Positions 1 through 8,336 of a stretch of 34,639 nucleotides of DNA are shown here, one piece after another. The notes below the pieces were generated by a model, which worked only from the letters and a program-made list of their open reading frames with translations, had not been told where the DNA came from and searched no databases. Position 1 is the stretch's first letter. Each line of letters opens with the position of its first letter. This DNA comes from Polaribacter sp. WD7 (GTDB lineage Bacteria > Bacteroidota > Bacteroidia > Flavobacteriales > Flavobacteriaceae), in assembly GCF_003335085.1 (NCBI RefSeq), contig NZ_QPEJ01000010.1, forward strand, positions 1 through 34,639, in the 5' to 3' direction. Made by a program: the position numbers and the translations under genes.

Positions 1-1
1 C

Positions 2-103
2 CTGCAATTATACCTCAATGAGTTCGTCTATAAACTTAATCGAAGATATTTTGGTGAAAAACTCTTTGATAGACTAGTAATTGCTAGCATTACTGGGTCA
101 TGA
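2..103 (+). CDS. IS1595/ISXO2-like transposase, C-terminal fragment (cut by window edge)
   Basis: The frame is open from the first bases and ends at TGA 101-103, giving 33 residues that include YLNEFVYKLNRRYF and LFDRLVIASI. This resembles the C-terminal end of ISXO2-type transposases of the IS1595 family, where an aromatic, Arg-rich Y-LNEF-Y-NRR-F segment precedes LFDRL. The match is from memory of the family, not a search. Everything upstream is outside the window, so it cannot be said whether the element is intact. No terminal inverted repeat or target duplication could be identified between the stop and the next gene at 161. Confidence 0.6.
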   Translation: MQLYLNEFVYKLNRRYFGEKLFDRLVIASITGS

Positions 104-160
104 TGAAAAACGGATATTCAATTAAATTAAACTATCTTTAGTCTTATTAGTCTAAAGTAC

Positions 161-1531
161 ATGAATTTAATACACATACAGCACTTATATAATAGAATAG
201 GTTTTGGTATTACTCCAAAAGAGTTAAAAAAGCTAAGTAAACAATCTAGAGAAACTGTTGTAAAAAACCTATTTAAAGGTTCTAAAAAAAATACTCCAGT
301 TACTGTTGATTTACCTTTTTTAGAAACTATAACCCCAAAACAATTAAAGGACAAATCTCTTAGACAAGAAATTCGTAAAAAAAGTAGAGAAAAAACACAA
401 GAATTTGCTGAGGCTTGGTATAATAGATTGACAAACCCAACAGAGTTATTACGAGAAAAAATGACCTTATTTTGGGCTAATCACTTTGTGTGTCAGAGTA
501 ATAATATTCTCTTTATACAGCAATACAATAATGCTCTTAGAAAACATGCTTTAGGAGATTTTAAACTATTTACCAAAGCTGTTTCTAAAGAAGCTGCAAT
601 GTTAATTTATTTAAACAACAAGCAAAATAGAAAGCAAAGTCCTAACGAAAACTTTGCTAGAGAATTAATGGAACTTTTTACGCTTGGAGAAAACCATTAC
701 ACTCAAAACGATATTAAAGAAGCTGCAAGAGCATTTACTGGATACAATCATAATTTTAAAGGAGATTTTAAATTTCGAAAAAATCAGCATGATTTTGATA
801 ATAAATCCTTTTTTAATAAAAATGGAAATTTTATGGGTGATGATATTATAGACATCATTCTAGAACAAAAACAGTGTGCTCAATTTATATCAGAAAAAAT
901 ATATCGCTATTTTGTTAATGATAGTATTGATGCGAATCACATTGCAGAAATGACAGCTGTTTTTTACAAAGATTATAACATAGAAAATTTAATGAAATAT
1001 GTTTTTCTTGCAGATTGGTTTTACGACCCAAAAAACATAGGTTGTAAAATAAAGTCGCCAATAGAATTTTTAGTAGGGATTCATACTACAGTACCTTTTA
1101 CTTTTCAAAAAACAAAACAACTATTTCTAGTACAAAGATTACTGGGGCAGATACTTATGAAACCGCCAAATGTAGCTGGTTGGAAAACAGGAAAATATTG
1201 GATAGATAGCAATACCTTAGTTACACGCCTAAGATTGCCTTCTGTTTTACTAAATAACGCAGTAATAACATTTTCTGAAAAAGGTGATGAAGAAGATGTA
1301 ACTGATGTAGAAAAAAAGAAATTAAGAAGAAGCGCTTATATTAAAACAGTAACAAATTGGAACACTTTTGAAACTTCTTATGAAGAAGTTTCGAATACAG
1401 CATTAATTACCAATTTAATTAGTAGCCCTATATCTGAAGGTACAAAAACGATGTTGTTAGCTAAAGTACATCTACCTAAAAAAGATTTTTGTATACAATT
1501 GATGAGCATTCCAGAATATCAACTTTGTTAA
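161..1531 (+). CDS. DUF1800 family protein
   Basis: A 456-residue protein with the DUF1800 signature around residues 165-195 (NFARELMELFTLG followed by IKEAARAFTGY). An earlier MTLFWANHF segment and a late KPPNVAGWKTGKYWI segment are also typical of the family. No signal peptide is obvious at the chosen ATG, although many relatives are exported. It sits 31 nt upstream of a DUF1501 gene on the same strand. The two families are habitually adjacent in Bacteroidota and other bacteria and are presumed to act together, but no biochemical role is established. The start is an ATG directly followed by NLIHIQHLYNRIGFG, the usual N-terminal family motif. The IS fragment lies just upstream, so the promoter is uncertain. 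Confidence 0.9.
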   Translation: MNLIHIQHLYNRIGFGITPKELKKLSKQSRETVVKNLFKGSKKNTPVTVDLPFLETITPKQLKDKSLRQEIRKKSREKTQEFAEAWYNRLTNPTELLREKMTLFWANHFVCQSNNILFIQQYNNALRKHALGDFKLFTKAVSKEAAMLIYLNNKQNRKQSPNENFARELMELFTLGENHYTQNDIKEAARAFTGYNHNFKGDFKFRKNQHDFDNKSFFNKNGNFMGDDIIDIILEQKQCAQFISEKIYRYFVNDSIDANHIAEMTAVFYKDYNIENLMKYVFLADWFYDPKNIGCKIKSPIEFLVGIHTTVPFTFQKTKQLFLVQRLLGQILMKPPNVAGWKTGKYWIDSNTLVTRLRLPSVLLNNAVITFSEKGDEEDVTDVEKKKLRRSAYIKTVTNWNTFETSYEEVSNTALITNLISSPISEGTKTMLLAKVHLPKKDFCIQLMSIPEYQLC

Positions 1532-1562
1532 TCCTTATATTATTACCTAAAAAGCAAAAATT

Positions 1563-2756
1563 ATGAAACGTAGAGATTTTTTAAAACAATCTACATTAGC
1601 ATCTAGTATGTTTTTTGTACCTCAATTTTTAAAGGCTTTTGAACTTGGTACCAACACAACTTTTAGCAATAAAAAAGTAGTTATCATTCAACTAAAAGGA
1701 GGTAATGATGGGCTTAATACAGTTGTACCTTTTGAAAACGACATCTATCATAATGCCCGTAAAACTATTGCGCTTCAAAAATCTGAAATTATTAAAATTG
1801 CAGACGGAGTAGGCTTACACCCTAGTTTAGCACCCTTACGAAATTTGTATGATAAAGGTTTTGTAAGTATTATTAATAATGTAGGATATCCTAACCCTAA
1901 TTTATCTCATTTTAGATCTACAGATATTTGGCAAACCGCAAGTGCAAGTAATGAGTATTTGCAAAACGGTTGGATTGGTCGTTTTTTAGACCATACAAAA
2001 GCTGAATCTTACAACGCTATAGAAGTAGACGAGAGCTTATCTTTGATGTTAAAAGGAAAACATCAAAATGGTCTTGCTATTACCAATCCTAAAATGTTTT
2101 ACAGTTCTCTTAGAGAGCCTTTTTTTAATAAAATAGTTAACAATTATCAAGACCCTCATTTGAATGAGCATAATTTAGGCTATTTGTATGCTACTATGAT
2201 AGAAGCAAAATCTTCTTCTAAATATATTTTTGAAAAAACAAAAACCAAATCTCAAACAGCTACAACATACCCTAAAAATATTTTGGGTAAGCAAATGAAA
2301 ACTATTGCAGATTTTGTAAAATCTGGTTTAGAAACGCAAGTATATTACGCAGGTTTAAGCGGGTTTGACACGCATGCAAATCAACAAAATCAACAAAGTA
2401 ATCTTTTAAAAATTTATGCAGAAACCATGGAGGCTTTTGTCAACGATTTAGAAAAAAACAATGTTTTTGATGATGTACTGATTTTAACTTTTTCTGAATT
2501 TGGCAGACGCGTTCATCAAAACCAATCTTTTGGTACAGATCATGGTGCTGCAAATAATGTGTTTGTAATTGGTAAACACCTTAAGAAAAACGGACTCTAC
2601 AATAACTTACCTAATCTTGCTCAATTAGACAAAACAGGTAACATACAATACGAAATTGATTTTAGAGAAATTTATGCTACAATTTTAGACAAATGGTTGC
2701 AAGTAGATGGTCGGGCAATTTTGAATAAGTCATTTTCTAAATTACAATTTGTATAG
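1563..2756 (+). CDS. DUF1501 family protein (Tat-type leader)
   Basis: A 397-residue protein starting MKRRDFLKQS, a twin-arginine motif followed by a hydrophobic stretch to about residue 26, so export through Tat is likely. DUF1501 hallmarks are GGNDGLNT at 46-53, SGFDTHANQ in the middle, TFSEFGRRV and the TDHGAANN segment. The fold belongs to the alkaline phosphatase/sulfatase-like superfamily, but the substrate is unknown. It follows the DUF1800 gene by 31 nt and is probably in the same transcript. The gene converges tail to tail with the methyltransferase, with only 5 nt between the stops. Confidence 0.9.
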   Translation: MKRRDFLKQSTLASSMFFVPQFLKAFELGTNTTFSNKKVVIIQLKGGNDGLNTVVPFENDIYHNARKTIALQKSEIIKIADGVGLHPSLAPLRNLYDKGFVSIINNVGYPNPNLSHFRSTDIWQTASASNEYLQNGWIGRFLDHTKAESYNAIEVDESLSLMLKGKHQNGLAITNPKMFYSSLREPFFNKIVNNYQDPHLNEHNLGYLYATMIEAKSSSKYIFEKTKTKSQTATTYPKNILGKQMKTIADFVKSGLETQVYYAGLSGFDTHANQQNQQSNLLKIYAETMEAFVNDLEKNNVFDDVLILTFSEFGRRVHQNQSFGTDHGAANNVFVIGKHLKKNGLYNNLPNLAQLDKTGNIQYEIDFREIYATILDKWLQVDGRAILNKSFSKLQFV

Positions 2757-2761
2757 CATGC

Positions 2762-3415
2762 CTATAACTCAAAAAGTAGTGTAAGAATTACTTCTTTATC
2801 ATTAACATGGTATCTTAAAAGTTCTTTCTTAGATTTTACTGGTAAAGAAAATGGAGCGTCAAGCAGGTTAAGACCGCTTTGTTTTTTTAGACGGATTCCT
2901 TGGCCAGAAATAATGTCTTTATTCGCAATAAAATCTCCTTTGGGTATATGTTCTGTTAGAATTACATATTTGTATTTAAATAACTTTTTTACAATACTTT
3001 GCACTTCATTATTAGATAAATGTTGTAACACTTGTCTTATAATAACACAATCTGCATCTGGTAAATGGTCTTTGCTAATATCTAAACAATAAAATTGAAG
3101 GTGGTTTGCTGTAACGTTTTTTTTATGATAATCTATAAGTTCTGGTACAATGTCTATAGCATGGTAATAAGATGCATAAGGCACTAATTCTTTACCAATA
3201 TTAAAATCGCCACAACCTAAATCACAAACGGTAATTGGGTTTTTAAATGATGTTAAAAAGGTTTTTACAACGTTTAAATAAGGGGTTACAATTTCTGGTT
3301 TATGAGAACCATCACCAGAATAAAATTTAATATTTCTACCTCCCCAAAGATGCTTTTCATAAATCTGTTTCATTACCGCTTTTGTAGGCCAAGGCTTTTT
3401 GTTTTTTTGTGTCAA
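2762..3415 (-). CDS. class I SAM-dependent methyltransferase
   Basis: A 217-residue cytoplasmic protein. Motif I is VCDLGCGDFNIG at 63-74, an acidic residue for the ribose hydroxyls follows at D88 (AIDIV), and DCVIIRQVLQHL near 121-132 looks like the post-motif III region. These place it in the Rossmann-fold methyltransferases. The substrate cannot be read from the sequence; the N-terminal WGGRNIKFYSGDGS segment recalls a group of uncharacterised bacterial methyltransferases. It is 13 nt downstream of the AlbA_2 protein gene and probably cotranscribed with it. Confidence 0.8.
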   Translation of the reverse strand: MTQKNKKPWPTKAVMKQIYEKHLWGGRNIKFYSGDGSHKPEIVTPYLNVVKTFLTSFKNPITVCDLGCGDFNIGKELVPYASYYHAIDIVPELIDYHKKNVTANHLQFYCLDISKDHLPDADCVIIRQVLQHLSNNEVQSIVKKLFKYKYVILTEHIPKGDFIANKDIISGQGIRLKKQSGLNLLDAPFSLPVKSKKELLRYHVNDKEVILTLLFEL

Positions 3416-3428
3416 ATGAATGATTTTA

Positions 3429-4568
3429 CTAATTGTACTTCACTTTTCTAATGATTCTCATTGCTTCTTTATACCTTATGTAGGTAGTTTTATCTGCCAG
3501 GTTTTTAATGTAATTTTTAACTTTTCTAAGTTGTTCTACTGCTTCTACAAAGCCATGTAAATAACAAATTAAATAGTTGGTTGGCAATCTTAAAACATCT
3601 TTATGCTCTGCTTGAGAAAGTGCTATGTTTTGATTAATCTTAGTAACAATTTGACTAGTACTTATATAGATATGATGAATTATTGAGGAGTCAAATTTTG
3701 GAGCAACAAATAAAAATTCTTTTACAATACTATATTTTCCGTTTGGTTTAAAATTGATGATTGTTTTTTCTAAAGGATAATGTTTTTCTTGTTGTTCTAA
3801 GCCTAAATAGATATATTCTGTAACGATAAAAGAATCTTTATTGTGTGAAATCTGTACATCATCTAAAGCAGAAAAAAAGAGTTGTACTTGTTCATTTATC
3901 AATTCTATGTCTACTCTCGAATAAAATTTTGCTTCGTTTTTCGTTTTTAGTTTACCTGCCCAACACAATACAAATTGCTCTTGAAATACTTTATATTGGG
4001 GTTCATATTCAGGTTTATGATTGTTGATAAAATCAAAAACACCATCTAAAGTTAATTGAATGTTATTACGTGCATTTTTCTCTATAGCATCAACAACACT
4101 TTTATTGGTATTTTTTAACTCGAAATTGGAAAGTACTGGTATAGAATTACTTCCTCTTCTATAAAAAATAGTTCCTTTTTTATACTTCCATGCATTTTTT
4201 TTGAGTACTGTAATTGTATTTGTTGGATGAATAGTAACCAAACCTACTACCTTATGACGTTGCAATCTGGGAAAAGGAACGTTTTCGTATTCAATTTTTG
4301 GTGGATTTTCTAGATATGCGTTTACCAAATTCTGTATTTTGCTATCATCAAAAAAATCGACCCCAATTATTTTATTTTCTTCATCTTCTACACCAATAAC
4401 CATATAAGAATTGTTTTTAGGATTAGAATTAGAAAGTGCACAAATGTGTTTTAAAAATTTTGCTTTACCATCTTTTGCTCCTAAAGACAACTTTTGCTTT
4501 TTATCATAAAAACTATTTTCATCATTATGAGAAAGTAAGTTTTTAATCAATAAGCGCTTGTTAATCAT
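3429..4568 (-). CDS. AlbA_2 (Schlafen-like) putative DNA/ATP-binding protein
   Basis: A 379-residue soluble protein. Residues about 20-145 match the AlbA_2/divergent AAA-4 type domain: LSNSNPKNNSYMVIGVED, then IIGVDFF, and finally GTIFYRRGSNSIPV, the usual end of the domain. The C-terminal about 230 residues have no recognisable motif and finish in a basic helix. Many relatives are labelled ATP-binding protein by family transfer, but no Walker motif is visible, so that label is weak. It starts 1 nt after the short-chain dehydrogenase gene stops, which implies translational coupling in a dehydrogenase-AlbA_2-methyltransferase operon. Its role is unknown. Confidence 0.75.
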   Translation of the reverse strand: MINKRLLIKNLLSHNDENSFYDKKQKLSLGAKDGKAKFLKHICALSNSNPKNNSYMVIGVEDEENKIIGVDFFDDSKIQNLVNAYLENPPKIEYENVPFPRLQRHKVVGLVTIHPTNTITVLKKNAWKYKKGTIFYRRGSNSIPVLSNFELKNTNKSVVDAIEKNARNNIQLTLDGVFDFINNHKPEYEPQYKVFQEQFVLCWAGKLKTKNEAKFYSRVDIELINEQVQLFFSALDDVQISHNKDSFIVTEYIYLGLEQQEKHYPLEKTIINFKPNGKYSIVKEFLFVAPKFDSSIIHHIYISTSQIVTKINQNIALSQAEHKDVLRLPTNYLICYLHGFVEAVEQLRKVKNYIKNLADKTTYIRYKEAMRIIRKVKYN

Positions 4569-4569
4569 T

Positions 4570-5322
4570 TTAGTGCTTATTTAAAATTGTTGCGCTAGCT
4601 TGGGCTGTTGGGTAAACAACCAAATCTTCTATATTTACATGATAAGGTCTTGAAATTACAAAATAAATAATGTCTGCAATATCATCTGCCTGTAAGGCTT
4701 TGTAACCAGTATAAACAGATTTTGCTTTTTCTGTATCGCCTTTAAAACGCACGTCAGAAAATTCTGTTTCTACAGCTCCTGGATGAATCCCAGAAACACG
4801 AATGTTGTGTTTATTTAAATCGATTCTCATTGCCTTATTTAAAGCGTTTACAGCATGTTTAGACGCACAGTATACATTTCCGTTAGGATATACTTCTTTA
4901 CCTGCAATAGAGCCTATGTTTACAATAAAACCAGTATTTCTTTTTGTCATTTGAGGAATGATAGCTTTAGATACATACAACAATCCTTTTACATTAATAT
5001 CCATCATGGCGTCCCAATCTTCTAAACTTCCTTCTTGAATTGAAGATAACCCATGCGCATTTCCTGCATTATTGATAAGAATATCTATCTGTTTAAAGTT
5101 TTCTGGTAAATTGGCTATTTGTTGCTGTACTTGATCTTTGTCTCTAACATCAAAACGTAATGTTGTTACTTCTGTAAGTACACTAAGTTCTTCTTTTAAA
5201 ACTACCAATCTTTCGGCTCTTCTTCCGCAAAGAATTAAGCGAATATTATTTTTTGCAAAAATTTTTGCTGTTGCCTTACCAATACCAGATGTTGCCCCTG
5301 TAATAAATGCTGTTTGTCTCAT
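4570..5322 (-). CDS. SDR family NAD(P)-dependent oxidoreductase (YdfG-like)
   Basis: A 250-residue classical short-chain dehydrogenase. The cofactor motif TGATSGIG is at 8-15 with GRRAERL at 33-39, which suits NADP(H). NNAG is at 84-87, and the catalytic residues are N110, S138, Y151 and K155. YdfG-type enzymes oxidise L-allo-threonine, serine and related 3-hydroxy acids; the length and the PGAVETEFSDVRFKGD segment fit this group, though substrate assignment remains inference. It is the first gene of a tight minus-strand group with the AlbA_2 and methyltransferase genes. The start ATG is supported by the immediate MRQTAFITGA Rossmann strand. Confidence 0.9.
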   Translation of the reverse strand: MRQTAFITGATSGIGKATAKIFAKNNIRLILCGRRAERLVVLKEELSVLTEVTTLRFDVRDKDQVQQQIANLPENFKQIDILINNAGNAHGLSSIQEGSLEDWDAMMDINVKGLLYVSKAIIPQMTKRNTGFIVNIGSIAGKEVYPNGNVYCASKHAVNALNKAMRIDLNKHNIRVSGIHPGAVETEFSDVRFKGDTEKAKSVYTGYKALQADDIADIIYFVISRPYHVNIEDLVVYPTAQASATILNKH

Positions 5323-5449
5323 TTGTTAGCCTTAGTGTATAATTTGTTACTGTCTTTGAAGAAACGACAGAGTTGTTATAAATGTATAAAACTAAGCAAT
5401 GTATATTATATGAGAATAGATTAATTTTTCATAAATTATGAACAAGAAA

Positions 5450-5473
5450 AAACCGCTCTCCTCAGAGCGGTTT
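5450..5473 (-). terminator. intrinsic terminator of the lipoprotein gene at 5526-6464
   Basis: A perfect 10-bp stem (AAACCGCTCT with AGAGCGGTTT) closes a 4-nt loop. On the minus strand it is followed by a run of T residues, as expected for Rho-independent termination. It lies downstream of the stop of the 5526-6464 gene and upstream of the dehydrogenase gene, separating the two transcripts. Confidence 0.85.
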
Positions 5474-5525
5474 CTCTTTCAATTGGTTACTGAGAATAAC
5501 CAACCAAAAATCAACTAACCAAACT

Positions 5526-6464
5526 TTATTTTAAATTTCTTCTATTTTTTACTTGTCTTTTTATCTTAGTACGTTTTCTATTATCATTCCTTACAATATC
5601 TTTTGTATCTTTTTTTGTTTTTGATCCTTTTAAGAATTGTACAAAGCCTCTTCCTCTAAAATCGTACGTTGTTTGAGAGTTCAGATTAAACAATCGTATG
5701 CTATCATCATTAACAACGGTTAACTCAAACTCTTCTATATCTTCACCTTCATAATACAATGTTAAAATCTTTACATCTTCAAACCCAGCAACATCAAACA
5801 CTTCATAATCTCCAACATAACTCCATTTTAATATATCAACATGTGTGCCAAAGTTATCTTGAGAGCTGTAAAAAGTGGTATTGTTTTCTGGTGTAAATGC
5901 TAAATAATTTTCGCTATCAAAAGCATTTGGTACACCACCTTGAGTAGTAAGTTTTTCCCACGCAATAAATTCTTGTAAAAAGTATTCTATATTTTCATAA
6001 AATAACCTGTCATAATCAAATTCGTCAACTTGGTATCCAATTAAAAAATAACTTATATTTTGTCTGCGGTTATGAATTTCAATTTCGTTATTAGATATTA
6101 TTGTAACTTCAAAATTATGAAAACCATCCAAATCATGATTGGTTTCTAATAAGCCATTAAAAGTATCATAAGACCCTACATCTATACCCAAACCATTACC
6201 TGTTCTTCCTATATCTACAATATTATTATTGGCATACATAATACCATTTATAAATGATATTGTAAATGCTTTTGATAAAAAAGGAACATCTCCATTACCA
6301 ATTGTTCTGTGGTAATCTACATACCACAAATCATAACCAGAAACCACTTCTTCTAAAGAAATTGGTTCTTCTAACTCTACAAACGGATCGTTAATAATGG
6401 TAGTACAAGAGCTTAAAATTGTTCCTGTAATAAGAATTGCAAAAAGTAGTTTTACACGTTTCAT
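5526..6464 (-). CDS. Flavobacteriaceae lipoprotein of unknown function
   Basis: A 312-residue protein with a lipoprotein signal (hydrophobic 5-16, lipobox ILSSC with Cys20). The mature part has the run SGYDLWYVDYHRT, then YANNNIVDIG, and ends in a strongly basic tail (residues about 280-312, many K and R). Related flavobacterial proteins are sometimes labelled nicotinic acid mononucleotide adenylyltransferase, probably because of a neighbouring nadD in other genomes. No nucleotidyltransferase motif is present here, so that name is not used. It is preceded by a separate lipoprotein gene on the same strand and ends at a clear terminator. Confidence 0.65.
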   Translation of the reverse strand: MKRVKLLFAILITGTILSSCTTIINDPFVELEEPISLEEVVSGYDLWYVDYHRTIGNGDVPFLSKAFTISFINGIMYANNNIVDIGRTGNGLGIDVGSYDTFNGLLETNHDLDGFHNFEVTIISNNEIEIHNRRQNISYFLIGYQVDEFDYDRLFYENIEYFLQEFIAWEKLTTQGGVPNAFDSENYLAFTPENNTTFYSSQDNFGTHVDILKWSYVGDYEVFDVAGFEDVKILTLYYEGEDIEEFELTVVNDDSIRLFNLNSQTTYDFRGRGFVQFLKGSKTKKDTKDIVRNDNRKRTKIKRQVKNRRNLK

Positions 6465-6549
6465 AAGCTGTTGTTTTACGGTTATGCTTATGAATATCCA
6501 AATTACGTGCCAAAAAAGTAAATCACCTGTAAAACAAGAGATTATGGTT

Positions 6550-7023
6550 TTATTGAACTCTTTCTAATGAATTGTTTTCTATTTTAGAAATATTCGGAAT
6601 TTTATAATATTTTGTAATTCCTCCTACTTGATAACTTAAAACAGCTTCATTTTTTTTCAATTCAAATGGAAATTTTTTGTCACTTGGCACTTTGTTAACT
6701 ATTTCTTTTTTGGGGTCTATATCTAAAATAATATCTGATGGTATTTTTTTTGATAATGAATAATTGGCAATAATAATTGTTGCTTCTTTAAATTCTACTT
6801 TGACCACTTTATTTTTAAAGTATAAAGAATCGAATACAATATCTGAAGCTTCTTTTAACTGAATCGTGACATTCATTCCTCTAACACCTGCTTGTCCTCC
6901 AGCCCAAGTGCTATAAATAGCATTGTCTATTGCAAATGGTGGATTGTTTTCTAATTTTAAACTTCTGCATTGTGTAAATCCAAATACTACTGTTGCGATT
7001 ACTAAGAGTTTCATAACTTTCAT
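6550..7023 (-). CDS. small lipoprotein of unknown function
   Basis: A 157-residue protein with signal sequence MKVMKLLVIATVVFGFTQC, where Cys19 is the likely lipidated residue. The remainder looks beta-rich with a conserved-looking STWAGGQAGVRGMNV segment; no known domain was recognised. It stands alone on the minus strand, 85 nt before the next lipoprotein gene. One copy of the cloverleaf repeat lies 86 nt upstream of its start, so that repeat could lie within its promoter or 5' leader region. Confidence 0.6.
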   Translation of the reverse strand: MKVMKLLVIATVVFGFTQCRSLKLENNPPFAIDNAIYSTWAGGQAGVRGMNVTIQLKEASDIVFDSLYFKNKVVKVEFKEATIIIANYSLSKKIPSDIILDIDPKKEIVNKVPSDKKFPFELKKNEAVLSYQVGGITKYYKIPNISKIENNSLERVQ

Positions 7024-7109
7024 TCTTCTAATTTTTATTCGATAATGTCAAATGGTATGCCAATATATAAAAAAAACCGTTGCGTATTTTGGCGCAGAAA
7101 CTAGATAAA

Positions 7110-7230
7110 TGTCAGTTTGAGTGATTTTTGAGGAACGCAAAATTGTATCTAGAACTATTTATAAGCTAAAAATTCTTATTCTCGATACAAATTTTACTCA
7201 TTTCAATCATAAAATCCACTCGAATTGACA
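7110..7230. repeat. dispersed cloverleaf-folding repeat, copy A
   Basis: Terminal inverted repeats TGTCAGTTTGAGTG (7110-7123) and CACTCGAATTGACA (7217-7230) enclose three internal hairpins: TTTTG/CAAAA (7126-7130 with 7138-7142), TTGTATCTAGAA/TTCTCGATACAA (7143-7154 with 7179-7190, one mismatch), and ATTTTA/TAAAAT (7191-7196 with 7210-7215). Copy B at 19836-19939 has the same plan. There is no open frame, so it is a non-autonomous repeat or a structured element. Confidence 0.75.
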
Positions 7231-7258
7231 GAATTTTTCAAAATCACAACAGGTAAAA

Positions 7259-7290
7259 AAAGAGTTTATCAAAAATTTGATAAACTCTTT
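7259..7290 (-). terminator. terminator of the ATP synthase operon
   Basis: A perfect 15-bp stem (AAAGAGTTTATCAAA with its complement) has a 2-nt AA loop. On the minus strand it is followed by a run of T residues (7255-7261 read as A on the plus strand). It lies 119 nt after the atpG stop and before the cloverleaf repeat. Confidence 0.85.
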
Positions 7291-7330
7291 ACTATGGTTT
7301 TCCTGACACATCAGCAGGTATACTATTGAT

Positions 7331-7431
7331 ATTTAATCCGCTTTCGCTCCGTTTAATTATTCAAAGCCTCCGCTCTTTGTTGAATATTTAACTCCGCTTT
7401 CCCTCCGTTTAATTATTCAAAGCCTCCGCTC
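7331..7431. repeat. tandem duplication covering the last codons of atpG
   Basis: Two imperfect copies, 7331-7375 (45 nt) and 7386-7431 (46 nt), are separated by 10 nt. The copy at 7386-7431 contains the last codons and stop of atpG; the other lies wholly downstream of the gene. Both share TTTAATTATTCAAAGCCTCC and the CCGCTTT(C/C)-type GC-rich block, and they differ by an indel and one substitution. It looks like a local slippage duplication of a GC-rich 3' element. Confidence 0.8.
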
Positions 7432-8275
7432 CTCCAACTATTTCTAAAATTTCATTAGTAATTGCTGCTTGACGTGCTTTGTTATACGTTAACAATAGCT
7501 CATCTCTTAACTCTTTTGCATTATCTGTAGCTTTGTGCATTGCCGTCATACGTGCTCCATGTTCTGATGCAAAACTATCTCTTAATGCTTTATACAACTG
7601 CGTTTTTAATGATTTTGGTATTAAAGCTTCTACAATTTCTTCTTTAGAAGGCTCAAATACATAATCAGAATTTACTGCAGATGCATTGCCACCTTCAATA
7701 GGTTTAATTGGTAGAAATTGCTCTACTTGAGCAACCTGAGTTGCTGCATTTTTAAATTGGTTGTAAACTAATTCTATCTTGTCATACGTACCACTTGCAA
7801 AAAGATCCATTAATTGCTCTGCAATTTCTGCTACATTATCAAAAGCTAAATTATCGTAAATAGCATTATTAGATGCAAATACATTGTATTCTTTAGATAA
7901 AGTATCTGCTCCTTTTTTACCTATGGTAAATAAATCTACAGAAGCAGTATTATATTTCTCATTAATAGTATGAACAACTTGTTTAGTGATTGATGAATTA
8001 AATCCTCCACACAACCCTCTGTTAGATGTAATTACTACTATTAAAACTTTAGAAACCTCTCTTTGAGTAGAATATACACCACTAGCATCACTATCTAAAG
8101 TTGCACTTAAATTTTGCAATAATTCAGTTAGTTTAGATGAATACGGTCTCATTGCCGTGATTGCATCTTGTGCTTTTTTCAACTTTGCAGCAGACACCAT
8201 TTTCATGGCAGATGTAATCTGCATTGTTGATTTTATAGAAGTAATTCTATTACGTATTTCTTTTAAATTTGCCAT
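7409..8275 (-). CDS. atpG: F0F1 ATP synthase subunit gamma
   Basis: A 288-residue central-stalk subunit of F1. The N-terminal coiled-coil half begins MANLKEIRNRITSIKSTMQITSAMKMVSAAKL, nearly invariant in the family (shown here only as description of residues 1-32), and the C-terminal helix carries AAITNEILEIVGGAEAL. VITSNRGLCGGFN at about residues 82-94 is the canonical Rossmann-like segment. It is the last gene of the atpBEFHAG operon. The last codons lie inside a 46-nt repeat unit that is duplicated just downstream, so the C-terminus may be evolving by local duplication. Confidence 0.97.
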   Translation of the reverse strand: MANLKEIRNRITSIKSTMQITSAMKMVSAAKLKKAQDAITAMRPYSSKLTELLQNLSATLDSDASGVYSTQREVSKVLIVVITSNRGLCGGFNSSITKQVVHTINEKYNTASVDLFTIGKKGADTLSKEYNVFASNNAIYDNLAFDNVAEIAEQLMDLFASGTYDKIELVYNQFKNAATQVAQVEQFLPIKPIEGGNASAVNSDYVFEPSKEEIVEALIPKSLKTQLYKALRDSFASEHGARMTAMHKATDNAKELRDELLLTYNKARQAAITNEILEIVGGAEALNN

Positions 8276-8336
8276 TTCTTAGTTTTTAGTTATTAGTTTT
8301 TAGTTGTTCGTTTAACATCTAAAACCTAAAGTCTAA

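Larger units (their letters stand above)
7024..7408. other. gene-free stretch between the atp operon and a lipoprotein gene
   Basis: These 385 nt contain no convincing open frame. Reading from low to high coordinates they hold the leader of the 6550-7023 gene, a 121-nt inverted-repeat element (7110-7230), the terminator of the atp operon (7259-7290), and a two-copy tandem duplication that includes the 3' end of atpG (7331-7431). Confidence 0.8.

Noticed and set aside
5526..6464. Nicotinate mononucleotide adenylyltransferase label
   Set aside because: The protein is a lipoprotein without nucleotidyltransferase motifs; the label in relatives appears to come from a neighbouring gene.
8276..8336. 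Repeated TTAGTTATTAGTTTTTAG words between atpA and atpG as a regulatory element
   Set aside because: The words are simple AT-rich repeats with no stable fold or spacing rule; they are likely neutral spacer.
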